From the NCBI GenBank assembly GCA_030533445.1, contig CM060081.1:14081655-14145654 (forward strand): DNA of 64,000 bases. Direction: 5' to 3'. Shown one piece after another: positions 11,215 through 22,605 of the stretch. Origin of the DNA: Cyprinodon diabolis. Its lineage: Eukaryota; Chordata; Actinopteri; Cyprinodontiformes; Cyprinodontidae. Below the pieces are notes generated by a model that was given only the letters and a program-made list of their open reading frames with translations, was not told the DNA's origin and searched no databases. Both the position numbers and the translations under genes were made by a program. Each line of letters opens with the position of its first letter. The stretch's first letter is position 1.

Positions 11215-14200
11215 TACCATTATGTTTATGTTATGTTTCTTTTGCCCATAGACTGCAGGAAATACTGTGACCACAAGTGAATGGAAGATGGATGGAGGTC
11301 CAGAGTTTTTGATTACGATGTCCACATGTGTCTTTGAATTTGACCAAAAATATTTACTTAAAATGTCTAATGGGACGAGTTGAGTGAGTTTGTAATCAGC
11401 CCAAGACAGCCTTGGGTATAAATGGCCCTGAGTGTTTAAAAAAGCTATAATTTTATGAAGAGGGAGAGAAGCTGTGTTTCTGTATACAGCTAACCAGATT
11501 ACTGGCCCATCCCGTACCTTTGTGGACACACAGTGTAATCTAAAAGCAACACCTGGGCTGCTCTACGATACAAATACCCAGCATGCCAAAATCCTGGCTC
11601 ACCACATGGAATAAATTAAAGGGCTATTCAGGCCTGTTTTGACCTTGGAGAGATGTGCATAAAAAATTTTTATTTTATTTATTTGCTTTTGGACAAACCA
11701 AAAGCAAAATACAGTCCTTTATTAAAAGGCCATTGTAAAATGAGTGCTATATGTTATTCTGTCCTAGGTAGAAGAAGCTGATTCTAAGGAGACAGAATGC
11801 TGCATCGGAAGAGAAGGAGGTGAGAGAGAAGACGGGAGGGATGGCTGGCGAAACAGGGATTCAAATAGCACAGTGAAAGAAACCAGGGGAGGGAAGACAA
11901 AATTGTAGAGAGGTGACAGAATCATTGACAGAGAACAACATGCAGAAAGAGAGAGCAGCAAGAGACAGATGGAAAGACAAGGACACATTCACACTGCAAC
12001 TAAGTAGCTCTCATTCAGATTGTTTTTTTTTTTTGTCACGTCATGTGTGACACATAACTGATTTTCTTCTAGTCAATGTGATGCAATCAACAGCAGGGTT
12101 CTTTTACTTTTCATCCTCTTGTCTCTGAGCTTTAATCAATGTTGCATAAAAATTCTGTGTGGAAAGAAATTCAGGTGCATGTTTGGCTCAACAATGGCTA
12201 CTTGACAGAAAGTGAAAAATATTATGATCTCCCTGGTTGGCTTAGCTAGCATTAATGCAAGAATTTGAAAATTTTCAATAAATAAATAAACATTTTATTT
12301 ATTTATTTATTTATTTATACTTTCCGATAAATGTATTGAGGATGATAATCGTGAGACTTTGGCAGACTGCAGCTAATGTGACGAGGTTATGATGTGAAAC
12401 ATGAAGACAACCAAAACTGGTTTGGTGCAGTTGCTATTAATGTTAATCAAACTTATGGATTGCTCTGTCTGTGCCATATTATAAATGGGACAGAATACTC
12501 TCAGTTCTTAAGACTTCTTTTAAATAATGAAAACATGAAATTAATATGCTGCCCAGGTTGTAACTGCAGTTATACAGCAGCTCACTGCTGTTTCGTCTAA
12601 TGTATGAAAACGTAATTTGGGTGGGAAACTGTTTCTTTTGATTACGTATGAATCATCCATTAAGTGTGGCCACTGCCTAATTAGGGATGACATAATACTT
12701 TATAGAAACAATAAATCAAAACCTAAACTGCTTATTTACCGTGGGTCTCATGTTAAAACTGCTTTTTGTTGAGGAAGGATCTACATCTAAATAAAAGAGT
12801 TTATACACATAGAAATGTTAACTATGCCAATTCAAGAATCAAATTTTGTGTTTTTTATAATTATTCAATAGAAAGATATCTCATTTAATATAGCTTTTTA
12901 TTCATTTTGTGTCACTTCGTTTATAAGGTACCCATTGACAAGAAATGTATTCTAATCTCACTTCCAATTCATATAAAGGTCGAAAGTATGCATATCCAAT
13001 TCACTTTAATAATAAAGAAAGAATAAAAGTTAACTATATACATTCTAAGTTGATTCAAGCAGCTGTATTACATTTAGTTTATTTTCAAAATTGCTAATTG
13101 ATTATATCAGCTGACTGACTTTGCAGAAAGCGCACTTTCTCAAGTAAGACATGATGGGCAGTTGATAGGATTAATGCAATAGCTTGAAAGCAATTCTGCA
13201 TATTATTAAACATGAAAATAAAAAATTTAAGGGGAAGACCCTTCATCAGAACAGGGTAAAATATAATAGAATATAAAATAAAACTCCTACTGTTGCTTTT
13301 TCTAATAGTAAGCCAGGTTTAAACACAGAAAACAGTGTGTAGTGAATCATCTATAAACATGTTCACTAAAGGCAAGAAGAAGCAGTGAATGAAATTACAA
13401 TAACAAGATTTAAACCTAAGCACTGTGTCTGGTGTAAGGCAAAAAATAACAACAAATTCAAAACTAATGGTTCTACAGGAGACAGGCCTAATGCATGAAA
13501 TATCTTCCTCCCATTCTACTTTTAGAAACTCTAGGAAACACCAGTAACCAGGCAGTCTGAGAGCAAAGTGCTCTGTTGGGAACATACTGTATGGGCAACC
13601 AGACCCCCAATACATGATGAAACTTGATAATTTAGGCCTCTTTATACAAGAAGCAGAGTTTCAGATTAAACTCTGTATTTAACACAGAACACATAAAAAT
13701 AAACTGAAATGAAGAAATATGTTCTCTCATTTTCATTCTGATTACACCTCTCCCTGCTGCACAATGCAATTAGCCAAATACTTTTTTGGGATTTTTGGAC
13801 TGATTGGATTGATTGGACTGATTCCTGATTATAGAAAAAAATTAGAGCAGTCCAACATTTAAGAAACAGACCTTTTTTTTTTTTTTTTTTTTTTTAACGT
13901 CTAAAAGGTGTACAACATTTTATCTAACAAGTTTTGTTGCAATTATGGCTGCATTACTTGCCAAATGCCTTTATTAGTCAAAGTATATTTATGTAATCAC
14001 ATTCTTATTTGCTTTCTTTTGCAAAATTATTTCATCTAATCTAAAATGGATGAAGCAGTGAATGGCCTTCATTCTTATTTTTGAGTTTATTTAAGGCTAT
14101 CAGGATAAAAAATGAAATAAGAAAAAAGTAATGCAAAGAGTTTGAAACATTTGTCTTCCAAATGAAAAACTGTTCTCCACCACATGACTACTAATAAGAT

Positions 14201-15059
14201 ACTCTGAAATATGTATTAATCATATTTAAAAAGGTATGAATGTCATGTTATCATTTAGTAAAGTCTTGTCTTGTAAGTAATGTCTTGATAATACAGCCAC
14301 CACATGTATAAAAATTATATTCCTTTAAAAAGAGGCAAAAATATTTAATAGGGGGGTTTAAACATTCTCTACACATAAGCTATTGCACTATTATCCTTTA
14401 AGTGCTTCTTGTTATAAGACTGAGCGCAGTTCAAAAACAATTAGGCTAATTTCAAGAATGATTACATTTGAATGCTAAAGTTGCAGACAAACTAGTCTTA
14501 AAAGGGAGGAAGTCCAGAACCGTTGGCTGAAAGATTTGGTGCAGGGAGAACAGATAAACGTGCCCTGACTGGCTAAGCAGCTCTCATGGAAGGTAATATA
14601 TACATAAAAGTAAAAAGAAGTAAACATCCCTTTTTTTTTTAAATCTACACTACACAGTCATCTTACTTCACAAATGTGTCAGTTAAAGAAAGCATGATGC
14701 AACAGACTGGCAAGCTTGCCCTTATGCAACATTTCTGGAACGCCTCACAATTTAAAATATAACCCGAATACCATTAGAAAGAAAAGAAAGATAGAAAAAA
14801 AAACAACAAAAAAAAGAAAGTTAAAGTTCTGCAGGTAGATTTTATAAACAATATGGAAGGAATTTAAAAGCGCATTAATTTTCAAAACAGACATTAAATA
14901 CATTTTTACGTTGTTCTCCTGACTTGGATGCACAGGATCATGGTGTGCTGCCTGTTTTAAAAGCGGTCAAGCATTTCACAGACTTGCTTAATTTCCTGAA
15001 TTTCGTGCTATTAGCCAAGCAAAATAATTTCCTCTTTATTTATTGTGGATGTCTTTGGG
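11215..15059. other. AT-rich DNA with simple repeats, no gene recognised
   Basis: This is a long AT-rich stretch without coding signal. The 128-aa minus-strand frame at 11143-11529 partly overlaps the MITE and has no domain. Simple repeats present are an (AAAT)/(ATTT) foldback at about 12278-12318 and a 23-base T run at 13873-13895. A short frame at 12394-12600 shows nothing recognisable. Confidence 0.55.
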
Positions 15060-17338
15060 TGAGAATGGTTTAAAATGTGCTCAAGTCTAGACATAATTCA
15101 GTGGAGGTTGGTGATCTGAGCATCAGATTATGCTGCGAATTAAGGAAGGTTGTGCTTGATTCCCAAGAGTGGTCTGTTGAGGACCAGCTTGTTGTAAGTA
15201 TTAATCTATCTCTGTTACAGGGATATGTACCTAAAGCTTTTAAGGTTGCTGTAATTAAACCTCTGCTTAAGAAACCGTTTCTTGACCAAGATGACTTGGT
15301 CAATTATAGACCTATATCCAATCTTCCTTTCTTATCCAAAATTCTTGAGAAAGTAGTTGCCAAACAACTTTGCGATCATTTACACCATAATGAACTTTTT
15401 GAAGAGTTTCAGTCTGGCTTTAGAGCTCATCATAGCACTGAGACAGCTCTGGTGAAAGTCACTAATGAAATTCTCATGGCCTCAGATAATGGACTTGTAT
15501 CTGTGCTCGTCCTGTTGGATCTTAGTGCTGCATTTGATACAGTTGACCATAATATTCTTTTAGAAAGACTTGAATATTTTGTTGGAATTAAAGGAACAGC
15601 ACTAGACTGGTTTAAATCTTATCTATCTGATCGAATTCAGTTTGTTCATGTTAATGATAGATCTTCAAAACGCTCAAAGGTTACCTGTGGAGTACCACAG
15701 GGATCAGTGCTAGGACCAATTCTCTTTACTTTATACATGCTCCCAATTGGTAGAGTTATTAGACAGCGTGGGATTAATTTTCACTGTTTTGCTGATGATA
15801 CCCAGCTATATCTGTCTATAAATCCAGATGAAGCTAACCCATTACATAGATTACAGGCATGTCTTGAAGACATAAAAACCTGGATGACTCTTAACTTTCT
15901 GCTTCTGAATGCAGACAAAACAGAGGTTATAGTCTTTGGACCAGAGTCTCTGAAAAAGAAGCTGATTAGCCAGTCACTTCATTTGGATGGGATTAAACTG
16001 ATTTCAGATAATAAAGTAAAAAATCTTGGTGTTATTTTTGATCAGGACCTGTCATTTAAATCCCATATCAAAGAGGTTTCTAGAATTTCCTTCTTTCATC
16101 TGAGGAACATTGCAAAAATTAGACATCTCCTGTCCAGGGGTGATGCTGAGAAACTAGTCCATGCATTTGTTACTTCAAGGCTGGACTATTGTAATTCTTT
16201 ACTCTCAGGAAGTCCACAAACTGTAGTTAAAAGCCTTCAGCTGATCCAAAATGCTGCAGCCAGAGTTCTGATGAAATTAAAAGGAGAGATCACATCTCTC
16301 CTATCCTGGCTTCTCTTCATTGGCTTCCTGATAAATCAAGAATTGAATTTAAAATCCTTCTCACATATAAAGCCTTAAATGGCCAAGCTCCATCTTATAT
16401 CACTGATCTGATTGTTCCTTATGTTCCCAACAGAGCACTTCGCTCTCAATCTGCAGGTTTACTAGTGTTTCCTAGAATTTCTAAAAATAGAATGGGAGGC
16501 AGATCGTTTAGTTATCAGGCTCCTCTCCTGTGGAACCAACTACCAATTTTAGTCCGTGAGGCAGACACCCTGTCTACTTTTAAGGCTAGGCTTAAAACTT
16601 TCCTTTTTGATAAAGCTTATAGTTAGGGTGGCTCAGGATATCCTGAGCTATCTCTATAGTTATGCTGCTATAGGCTTAGACTTCTGGAGGACATAGGGAC
16701 CCCCATTTCATCATTCTGCTTCATTCTCTCTCTGTTCTCCTATTCTGCAGAATCTTTTAGTTCAATCTCTAACGTTCTGCTCTATCTGCTTTTCCTCAGA
16801 GTAGCTTTGCCTCGTCTGTTCCTGTTTGGCTGTGACGTCATCCTGGAAAGAAACATCAGCTGTGCTGCTTCAACACCCTTGTTTATAGATGTTGGAGATC
16901 GGCCTGTTTTCCAGTGTGGTCCTGTGACTGGGTGAATGTGCTCTCTTCGTCCTCTGGCATGGGAGCTGGCTCTGAGCTCGTCTGCCTGGCTGTGTGTTTC
17001 CTGGACGGGGCCGCCTTTTACAGCTGCTTTTTGTGTCTCTGCTTCCGTCTCCTTGAACCCCAGTCGGCCTCGGCAGATGGCCGCTCACACTGAGCCTGGT
17101 TCTGCTGGAGGTTTCTTCCTGTTAAAAGGGAGTTTTTCCTCTCCACTGTCGCTACAAGCATGCTTAGTGTGAGGGATTGTATTTGAGTCAATGAGTCGAT
17201 GCAATCAACTGGTTTTCCTTAGATATAAAACTTTGTATCAATTTGACTGTATGATCTGGTTGAACTGTAAAGTGCCTTGAGATGACATGTGTTGTGAATT
17301 TGGCGCTATATAAATAAACTGAATTGAATTGAATTGAA
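15060..17338 (+). mobile_element. L2/Maui-type LINE, 5'-truncated
   Basis: This non-LTR retrotransposon retains most of reverse transcriptase, a long 3' untranslated region and the diagnostic L2 tail (about 17238-17338). The tail carries GTAAAGTGCCTTGAGATGAC, then TTTGGCGCTATATAAATAAA, then GAATT/TTGAA units. The apurinic endonuclease domain that precedes RT in full-length elements is absent, so the copy is 5'-truncated near 15060. A second copy of the 3' end lies at 46021-46946 and a minimal tail at 5221-5310, all on the plus strand. I could not identify a target-site duplication. Confidence 0.88.
15074..16625 (+). pseudogene. L2 reverse transcriptase, truncated and frameshifted
   Basis: The frame carries the RT signature blocks in order: [16 protein letters not shown] (about residue 75), [28 protein letters not shown] with the first catalytic Asp, the [10 protein letters not shown] turn, and the catalytic FADD box near residue 238 (15788-15799). 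RT copies the element RNA at nicked target DNA. The N-terminal endonuclease is missing. The frame stays open to 16378, but homology switches frame near 16270-16285. In the new frame the usual L2 C-terminal region ([16 protein letters not shown], then RMGGRSFSYQAPLLWNQLP) runs to a stop at 16623-16625. The copy is therefore dead, though the catalytic motifs are intact. Assignment to L2 rather than Rex1 rests on the 3' tail. Confidence 0.87.
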
Positions 17339-18762
17339 AAGTGACTTGGGGTGGCAAGGAACCCACTCAAGAACCACAACCTGTGAAATGCAAAACAGGA
17401 CTTAGTCATCATCAGTGAATAAATGTGTTTTTTTTAAATAAAATGCAATTTTGTTCAATAGCTGTGCACCTGTTTGATGGCAAACCTGTCATAGAACAGA
17501 ATTTAAGCAGGCTTTGCATATGATTGGCTGGATGTGTTTTCTTTCCCTTTTCCCCCCTGCAATGTACTGAAACGTTTTAAACATTATTAATACCTCACAT
17601 AGTTTGTGATGTGACATGTTGCAAATATAAATAGGTAGGTGCATTCAGGTGAATTATGATAATTTGGTTTACGATAAAATAATGAGCTCAAAACAGCTGA
17701 TAAAGCTGTTTCGACTAGATACAAACAATGTTAAAAAATGTTAAAAAGTTTTTCTTTTCTTTTTGCTACTATTCCAAAATTATCTTTTGACATATCACAT
17801 GAAAATGCAGGTGAAAGTGTAGGTAAGACTGCATAGAATTAAGTGGGGGTGTCACCTGTCTGCAAAGTTTATACATCTGAATATTTGTGTAGCATGCCAA
17901 CTGCAGAATTTCTCCCCATCAAAAACTTTCATTGATAAAGTTTTGCACTGTTTTGTACATGAGACCCCAGGACTGATAGGATTTGAAAACAAGCAACTGT
18001 ATAATTTTCTGTCAATGAATAAGCAATAGGACAACATCATATTAGAGCTTTTAAGATATGATACTATGCATTGCAAATACATCCACAACCCTTGAACTTC
18101 CCATTCTTTGACATTTTGCTTATTATTAAACTCAAACAGCAATAGTTTTGGGGGGTGATTTTGTGTTAAAGACAAACATGAATAGAGTAAAAAAAAATAA
18201 AATAAAAATAAAAAAATGAATAGAGCAAACCTTAAAGGAAAAGAAAGTATAAAATAAAACCTGAAGATGATTCAGTCTCACTTGGTTCATATGTTATTGG
18301 ATAACCTTTCATTATAGTTAGCTGAAATCCCTTTATGATCTCCGTGGTTAATTTTTGCAGTACTGTCTGTAAAAACTCAAATTTGTTTATTTTAGGCCTT
18401 TTTAATGTGGAGTAGGACCCAGACTCAGACTTGAGATTTGAGGAATATAATACTTTATTGAATGATTCAAGTATAACATGTGGCCAACTGGCATTGAAAT
18501 GAAGAAAGTAATTGGATAATCTATAAACAAGCTCAAATACTGGGAGATGAGCAGAAAAAGCACATATACAGGTGAGAGCAGTCAGGAGAGAATAAGAAAC
18601 AGCTGCGAAGAACTATTAAAAAAAATTATAAATGAATGAGAATAATAGATAAACAGAAGTAGAATGAACAAACACAAGAAAGAAATCTACCAGAATAATA
18701 ACATAAAATGAACAAAGGCATGATCTAAGAACCTAATCTACAACTAATGGAAACACGTAAAG
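17339..18762. other. AT-rich DNA, no gene recognised
   Basis: A 107-aa minus-strand frame at 17852-18175 has no recognisable domain. An A-rich patch at 18190-18220 carries a short direct duplication around GAATAGAG. Nothing else is supported. Confidence 0.5.
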
Positions 18763-18964
18763 CAGTGATTTTTCCACCCTGGTCCTCAAGGCACACTGTC
18801 CTGCACGTTTTACATGTTTCTCTGCTTCAATACACCGGATACAGATGATTGCAGATCAGCAAAGCTTGTTAATCTCCTATCAATTGAAATCAGGTGGGTG
18901 AAAATTAGAAACTATTTAAGACATACAGAGCAGTGTGCCTTGAGGCCAGGGTTGAAAAACACTG
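18763..18964. mobile_element. Short hAT-type MITE, palindromic
   Basis: The 202-bp element begins CAGTGATTTTTCCACCCTGG and ends with its near complement ...CCAGGGTTGAAAAACACTG. Matching inner blocks are GGCACACTGTCCTGCA and GCAGTGTGCCTTGAGG. It corresponds to a very common teleost MITE with CAGTGGTT-type ends. The flanking 8-mers ACGTAAAG and ACCAAGAG match at 5 of 8 positions, compatible with an old hAT target duplication. Confidence 0.82.
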
Positions 18965-19785
18965 ACCAAGAGAACACAAACAGGGAAGAAAAGGAGATAT
19001 ATAAAGAAACTCAATAACCTTACACCTAGGGATCAGGGACAGTGGCAAAAACACACTAAGCAATCAAAACAGTAGTAGCCATCAATACACAAGTAAAACA
19101 ATGCCTTAGAAAATGAAGAAAGGATCACTACTGAGTCAGGATTTTACTGCTGTAGGTGTAAAAGAAAACCGATACCAATTACTTTTGGCCCTCGGGAGCC
19201 CGATCCCCTCTCAGAGGGGTGAATCACAAACACCCCTGAGAGCTGGCAATCACGGGTCAAAAATTCCTGTGCTTTTTCAGGACTCAGCCATCATGTTACA
19301 CAGAAGAAATCCAACATTCTAATTTATTCACTGACTGTTTTAATGTCTGAGATTCATCTTTTACTGCGTACCAAGAAACAATGCCACAAGCTGTGATGAA
19401 TTCAATAAAAGACCAACCAACCAGTGAATTGCCCATTATGTAAATATTATATGTGTAAACATATTGAATAACTACACTCTGTATTATTTGCGTATTAAAT
19501 AAGAAAATGCATTCTTAACTATGGTTTTAAAATGCTTCCCTATCAACTTTGTAACTGTTCATTGCGGGAAACAAATCATTTATAAAGTTAGAACGGAGAC
19601 AGAATGGGCTGATCCAAACACAGATAAAAGGCTCCCGTCACATTGTTGGGCTCACACCAGTCCTTCCTGTCTCCACCTATTGAGTGGGCTATCGAGAGGC
19701 GCCTGGGCTGTGGGATCAGATGGCTTTTCTTCCTCAGACCCAAGCAATGTGATCCTGTTCCCTCGCCCTTCCTTGCTCATCCTTC
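18965..19785. other. AT-rich DNA, no gene recognised
   Basis: Left flank of the young gypsy element. The last about 170 bp (19620-19785) are more GC-rich than average and would be contiguous with 25974 onward in the pre-insertion allele. No exon could be defined. Confidence 0.5.
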
Positions 19786-19790
19786 CTACT

Positions 19791-20623
19791 TGTTAGCAGG
19801 CGACCTCTCGGCTGGATTTTCAGTGAGAAAATGAACTTGTCAGGCAGAGTGAAGTTGAGGCATCAACAGGTTTATTTGGCTCCACAGCATTCAGTCTTCT
19901 CAAACACACAATCTCTAGCTTAAATAGACACAGCTGATGGACTAAACCATTTACAAAGAAAAATTAACTCCTCACTTCCATCTAACAAATACACATTTAA
20001 ATCAAATATCTACAAACACACACTTAAGGTTATTTTTTTTATAAACATTTTCTGATTTACCTTGCACCCAAACACTATAGAAATCACACAAACTATGTGC
20101 ACAACTCCCTGTATTTTCCATGGCCTCTCCCAGAACCTATAAATGGTGTCTGGACCCCCGGGGAAGCATTTGTCCAAACACCCTGGAGAGGACACAGAAA
20201 AGACAGGTAAGTCACTTTCTCAGCACCACAACACTTCTTTTGCACTTACTTCTAACAGACTTTACACTGACATTTGCTGAAGTTTCTAAACAGTAACCCT
20301 TGCTTGCTCTAAACATCAATCCTCTTTTCCACAGACAACCACCCCAATTGCTAATGGAGAGCAGCTGTGGAGAGCCTTGAACAAAAGGCTACATGCTAAC
20401 CATTAAAATACCCAATAAATATTCAATAAATATTTTAAAAACCTTGTGTGCAAACTGTTCTTTATGTGCAAATCTATGCTTAAAGTGCAGTGCCTAATAA
20501 AGTGTCCTAGTGCTAAGCAAGCTGATTTTTTATAAATTGCAAAGGGCCCTTTAAAGTGCTACAAGCTATTTACATAACAATATACATAAAAATAGTCCCA
20601 GTAATGAAGACCTCTTCATTACA
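19791..20623 (-). repeat. 3' LTR of the Gmr1-like element
   Basis: 833 bp with TG...CA ends (TGTAATGAAG...GCTAACA on the minus strand). A sense poly(A) signal AATAAA lies at 19871-19876, near the outer end, and a sense TATA-like TTTATAAAAA lies near 20527-20540. I found no difference from the 5' LTR when reading the two side by side. The plus strand also carries a TATA box and a GT-AG intron-like arrangement, listed separately. Confidence 0.95.
20138..20334 (+). promoter_or_regulatory. Antisense TATA box and GT-AG intron-like signals in 3' LTR
   Basis: On the strand opposite to gag-pol the LTR has TATAAAT at 20138-20144. A strong splice donor CAG|GTAAGT lies 63 bp further on (GT at 20207-20208). 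A pyrimidine-rich acceptor TCCTCTTTTCCACAG ends at 20334, giving a potential 128-bp intron. This would suit an antisense transcript reading out of the LTR. It is sequence inference only; no transcript evidence is available here. Confidence 0.4.
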
Positions 20624-20641
20624 TTTCTTCCCCCTTCTCTT
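20624..20641 (-). promoter_or_regulatory. Polypurine tract
   Basis: Immediately inside the 3' LTR the minus strand reads AGAGAAGGGGGAAGAAA, a purine-only run directly abutting the LTR. That is the position and composition of the RNase H-resistant primer for plus-strand DNA synthesis. Confidence 0.9.
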
Positions 20642-20652
20642 AAGCCAGAACC

Positions 20653-22605
20653 TCAGTCGTGTATCCTGGACAGACAGTCAGCAACCACATTGGACTTTCC
20701 AGGTTTGTACTGAACTGTGAAATCAAAAGGCTGCAGAGACAGGTACCATCCAGCGATGCGGGCATTGGCATCCTTCATGCGTCTTAACCACTGAAGGGCC
20801 CGATGGTCAGTCTCTAGAGTGAAGTGGCGGCCAAGAAGATAATACCTGAGGCTTTCAATGGCCCACTTCATGGCCAAGCATTCTTTCTCCACTGTTGAGT
20901 ACCTGGTCTCCCTGTCAAGCAGCTTCCTACTCAAAAACACCACAGGCTTCCTTTCACCCTCCACCTCTTGTTGAAGAACCGCTCCAAGCCCCACTCCTGA
21001 CGCATCGGTTTGCAAGATGAATGGCTTACTGAAGTCTGGGCTGTGTAGAACCGGGTCAGAACACACTGCCGCCTTGAGATCCTTGAATGCTCGATCACAC
21101 TCTTCTGTCCAGCAAACTTTGTTTGGGGCTGAAGCCTTTGTTAGATCAGTCAGTACAGCTGAGCGGTCTGCGAAAGAAGGTATAAATTTTCTGTACCAGC
21201 CAACCAAACCCAGAAATCCTCTCACCTTCCGCTTTGTGGTTGGAACTGGGAAGGACTGGATTGCCTCCATCTTCCCCACCTGAGGTTTTATTTGTCCAAA
21301 CCCAATGACGAAACCCAAATACTCCACTTCTCTCTGGGCTATGATACACTTCTTTGGGTTAATAGTCAGCCCAGCCTTCCTGATGCGCTCTAGCACCTCC
21401 TGCAGGTGAATCACATGGTCCTCCCAGGACTGGCTATACACCACGACATCGTCCAGATATGCTGCAGAAAATGCTGACACATCTCTCAGTATATGATCCA
21501 TTAAACGTTGGAATGTTGCAGGCGCACCCTGTAGCCCAAAAGGCATAACCCTGAATTGGTACATACCAAAAGGAGTTCTGAAGGCAGTCAGCTCTCTTGC
21601 TTCTGGTGCCAAAGCCACTTGCCAGTATCCTTTGCACAGATCCAGCGTTGTAATGTAGCTTGCTGAACCGACTCTCTCCAAAAGGTCATCAACCCTGGGC
21701 ATTGGGTATGGATCAAAGTTGGACATAGCATTCACATATCTAAAATCAATGCAAAATCTGAGGGAACCATCCTTCTTTGGTACCAGCACAATTGGACTGC
21801 ACCATTCACTACAGGACTCTTCAATTATTCCCAAATCCAACATCAGCTTTATTTCTTTTCTCAGCACCGGCACCAACCTCTCTGGTATACGATAGCTCTT
21901 TTGCCGGCTAGGTGCACCATCTTTCATCCGGATCTTATGTTGAACCAGTGATGTGAATCCTGGAGTTTCCTTAAAAAGATGAGGATCCAAAAGATGACTT
22001 ATGTTGCTTTGCTCAACAGGGGACAAATGAGAAAGGTCAACTGAAAAATCCTCTGATGTGCTGGTAGGGAAGAATTTTTCAGTCACTTCTTCATCCTCAA
22101 CTGCACGCACAAATAACTCCTGATGCACAGGCTCCTGTGGACTGTGAAACTCCTTCAACAGGTTGACATGAAATGTCTGATATTTCTTAGCCCTTTCTGG
22201 CATGTGCAGTTCATAAACCAGTTTACTTACTTGTTTAGTGATCTCATATGGTCCATGCCATTTTGTCAGCAGCTTGTTCTCACTGGTGGGAAGCAATAAC
22301 AGTATTTTCTGCCCTGGAAGGAAGACCCTGTCTCTGGCCTTCTGATCATACCAGGTCTTCTGATGCTGTTGAGCTGCTTTCATGTTGTCCTGTGCAAATG
22401 ATGCCATCTCCTGCAGTCTCTCCCTCATGTTTATGACATACGCAGCAATGTTCTCTCCCTCTGGCTTGGACTCTTCCCAGCAGTCCTTCAGCAGATCCAG
22501 TGGGCCTCTCACTTGGCGTCCATACAATAGTTCAAAGGGTGAGAAGCCTGTGGAAACCTGTGGAACCTCCCGGTAAGCAAATAACAGGTAAGGCAGCCAC
22601 TGGTC
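20653..22605 (-). pseudogene. Gmr1-like pol, 3' part: integrase C-terminus, RT, RNase H
   Basis: This is the same frame as the upstream gag-pol frame, continuing after an in-frame TGA at 22606-22608. The first ATG-like start proposed at 22527 is actually TTG, so this part has no obvious start of its own. Residues counted from 22527: the end of the integrase region with a WHGPYEI motif (about 90-97); RT about 240-410 with LVPKKDGSLRFCIDFRYVN, LDLCKGYWQV and the catalytic YLDD at 357-360; then RNase H about 500-620 with TDASGVGLGAVL (Asp508), Glu548 and TDHRAL (Asp574). All catalytic motifs are present. The frame closes at 20653, 12 bp from the polypurine tract. The break could be inactivating, could be tolerated by readthrough, or could be a sequencing error. 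Confidence 0.9.

Noticed and set aside
11143..11529. 128-aa minus-strand frame
   Set aside because: Partly inside a MITE, no motif, and composition of translated AT-rich DNA.
20653..22527. Independent RT gene starting at 22527
   Set aside because: The proposed start is TTG, the frame is continuous with the upstream gag-pol except for one TGA, and no start context exists.
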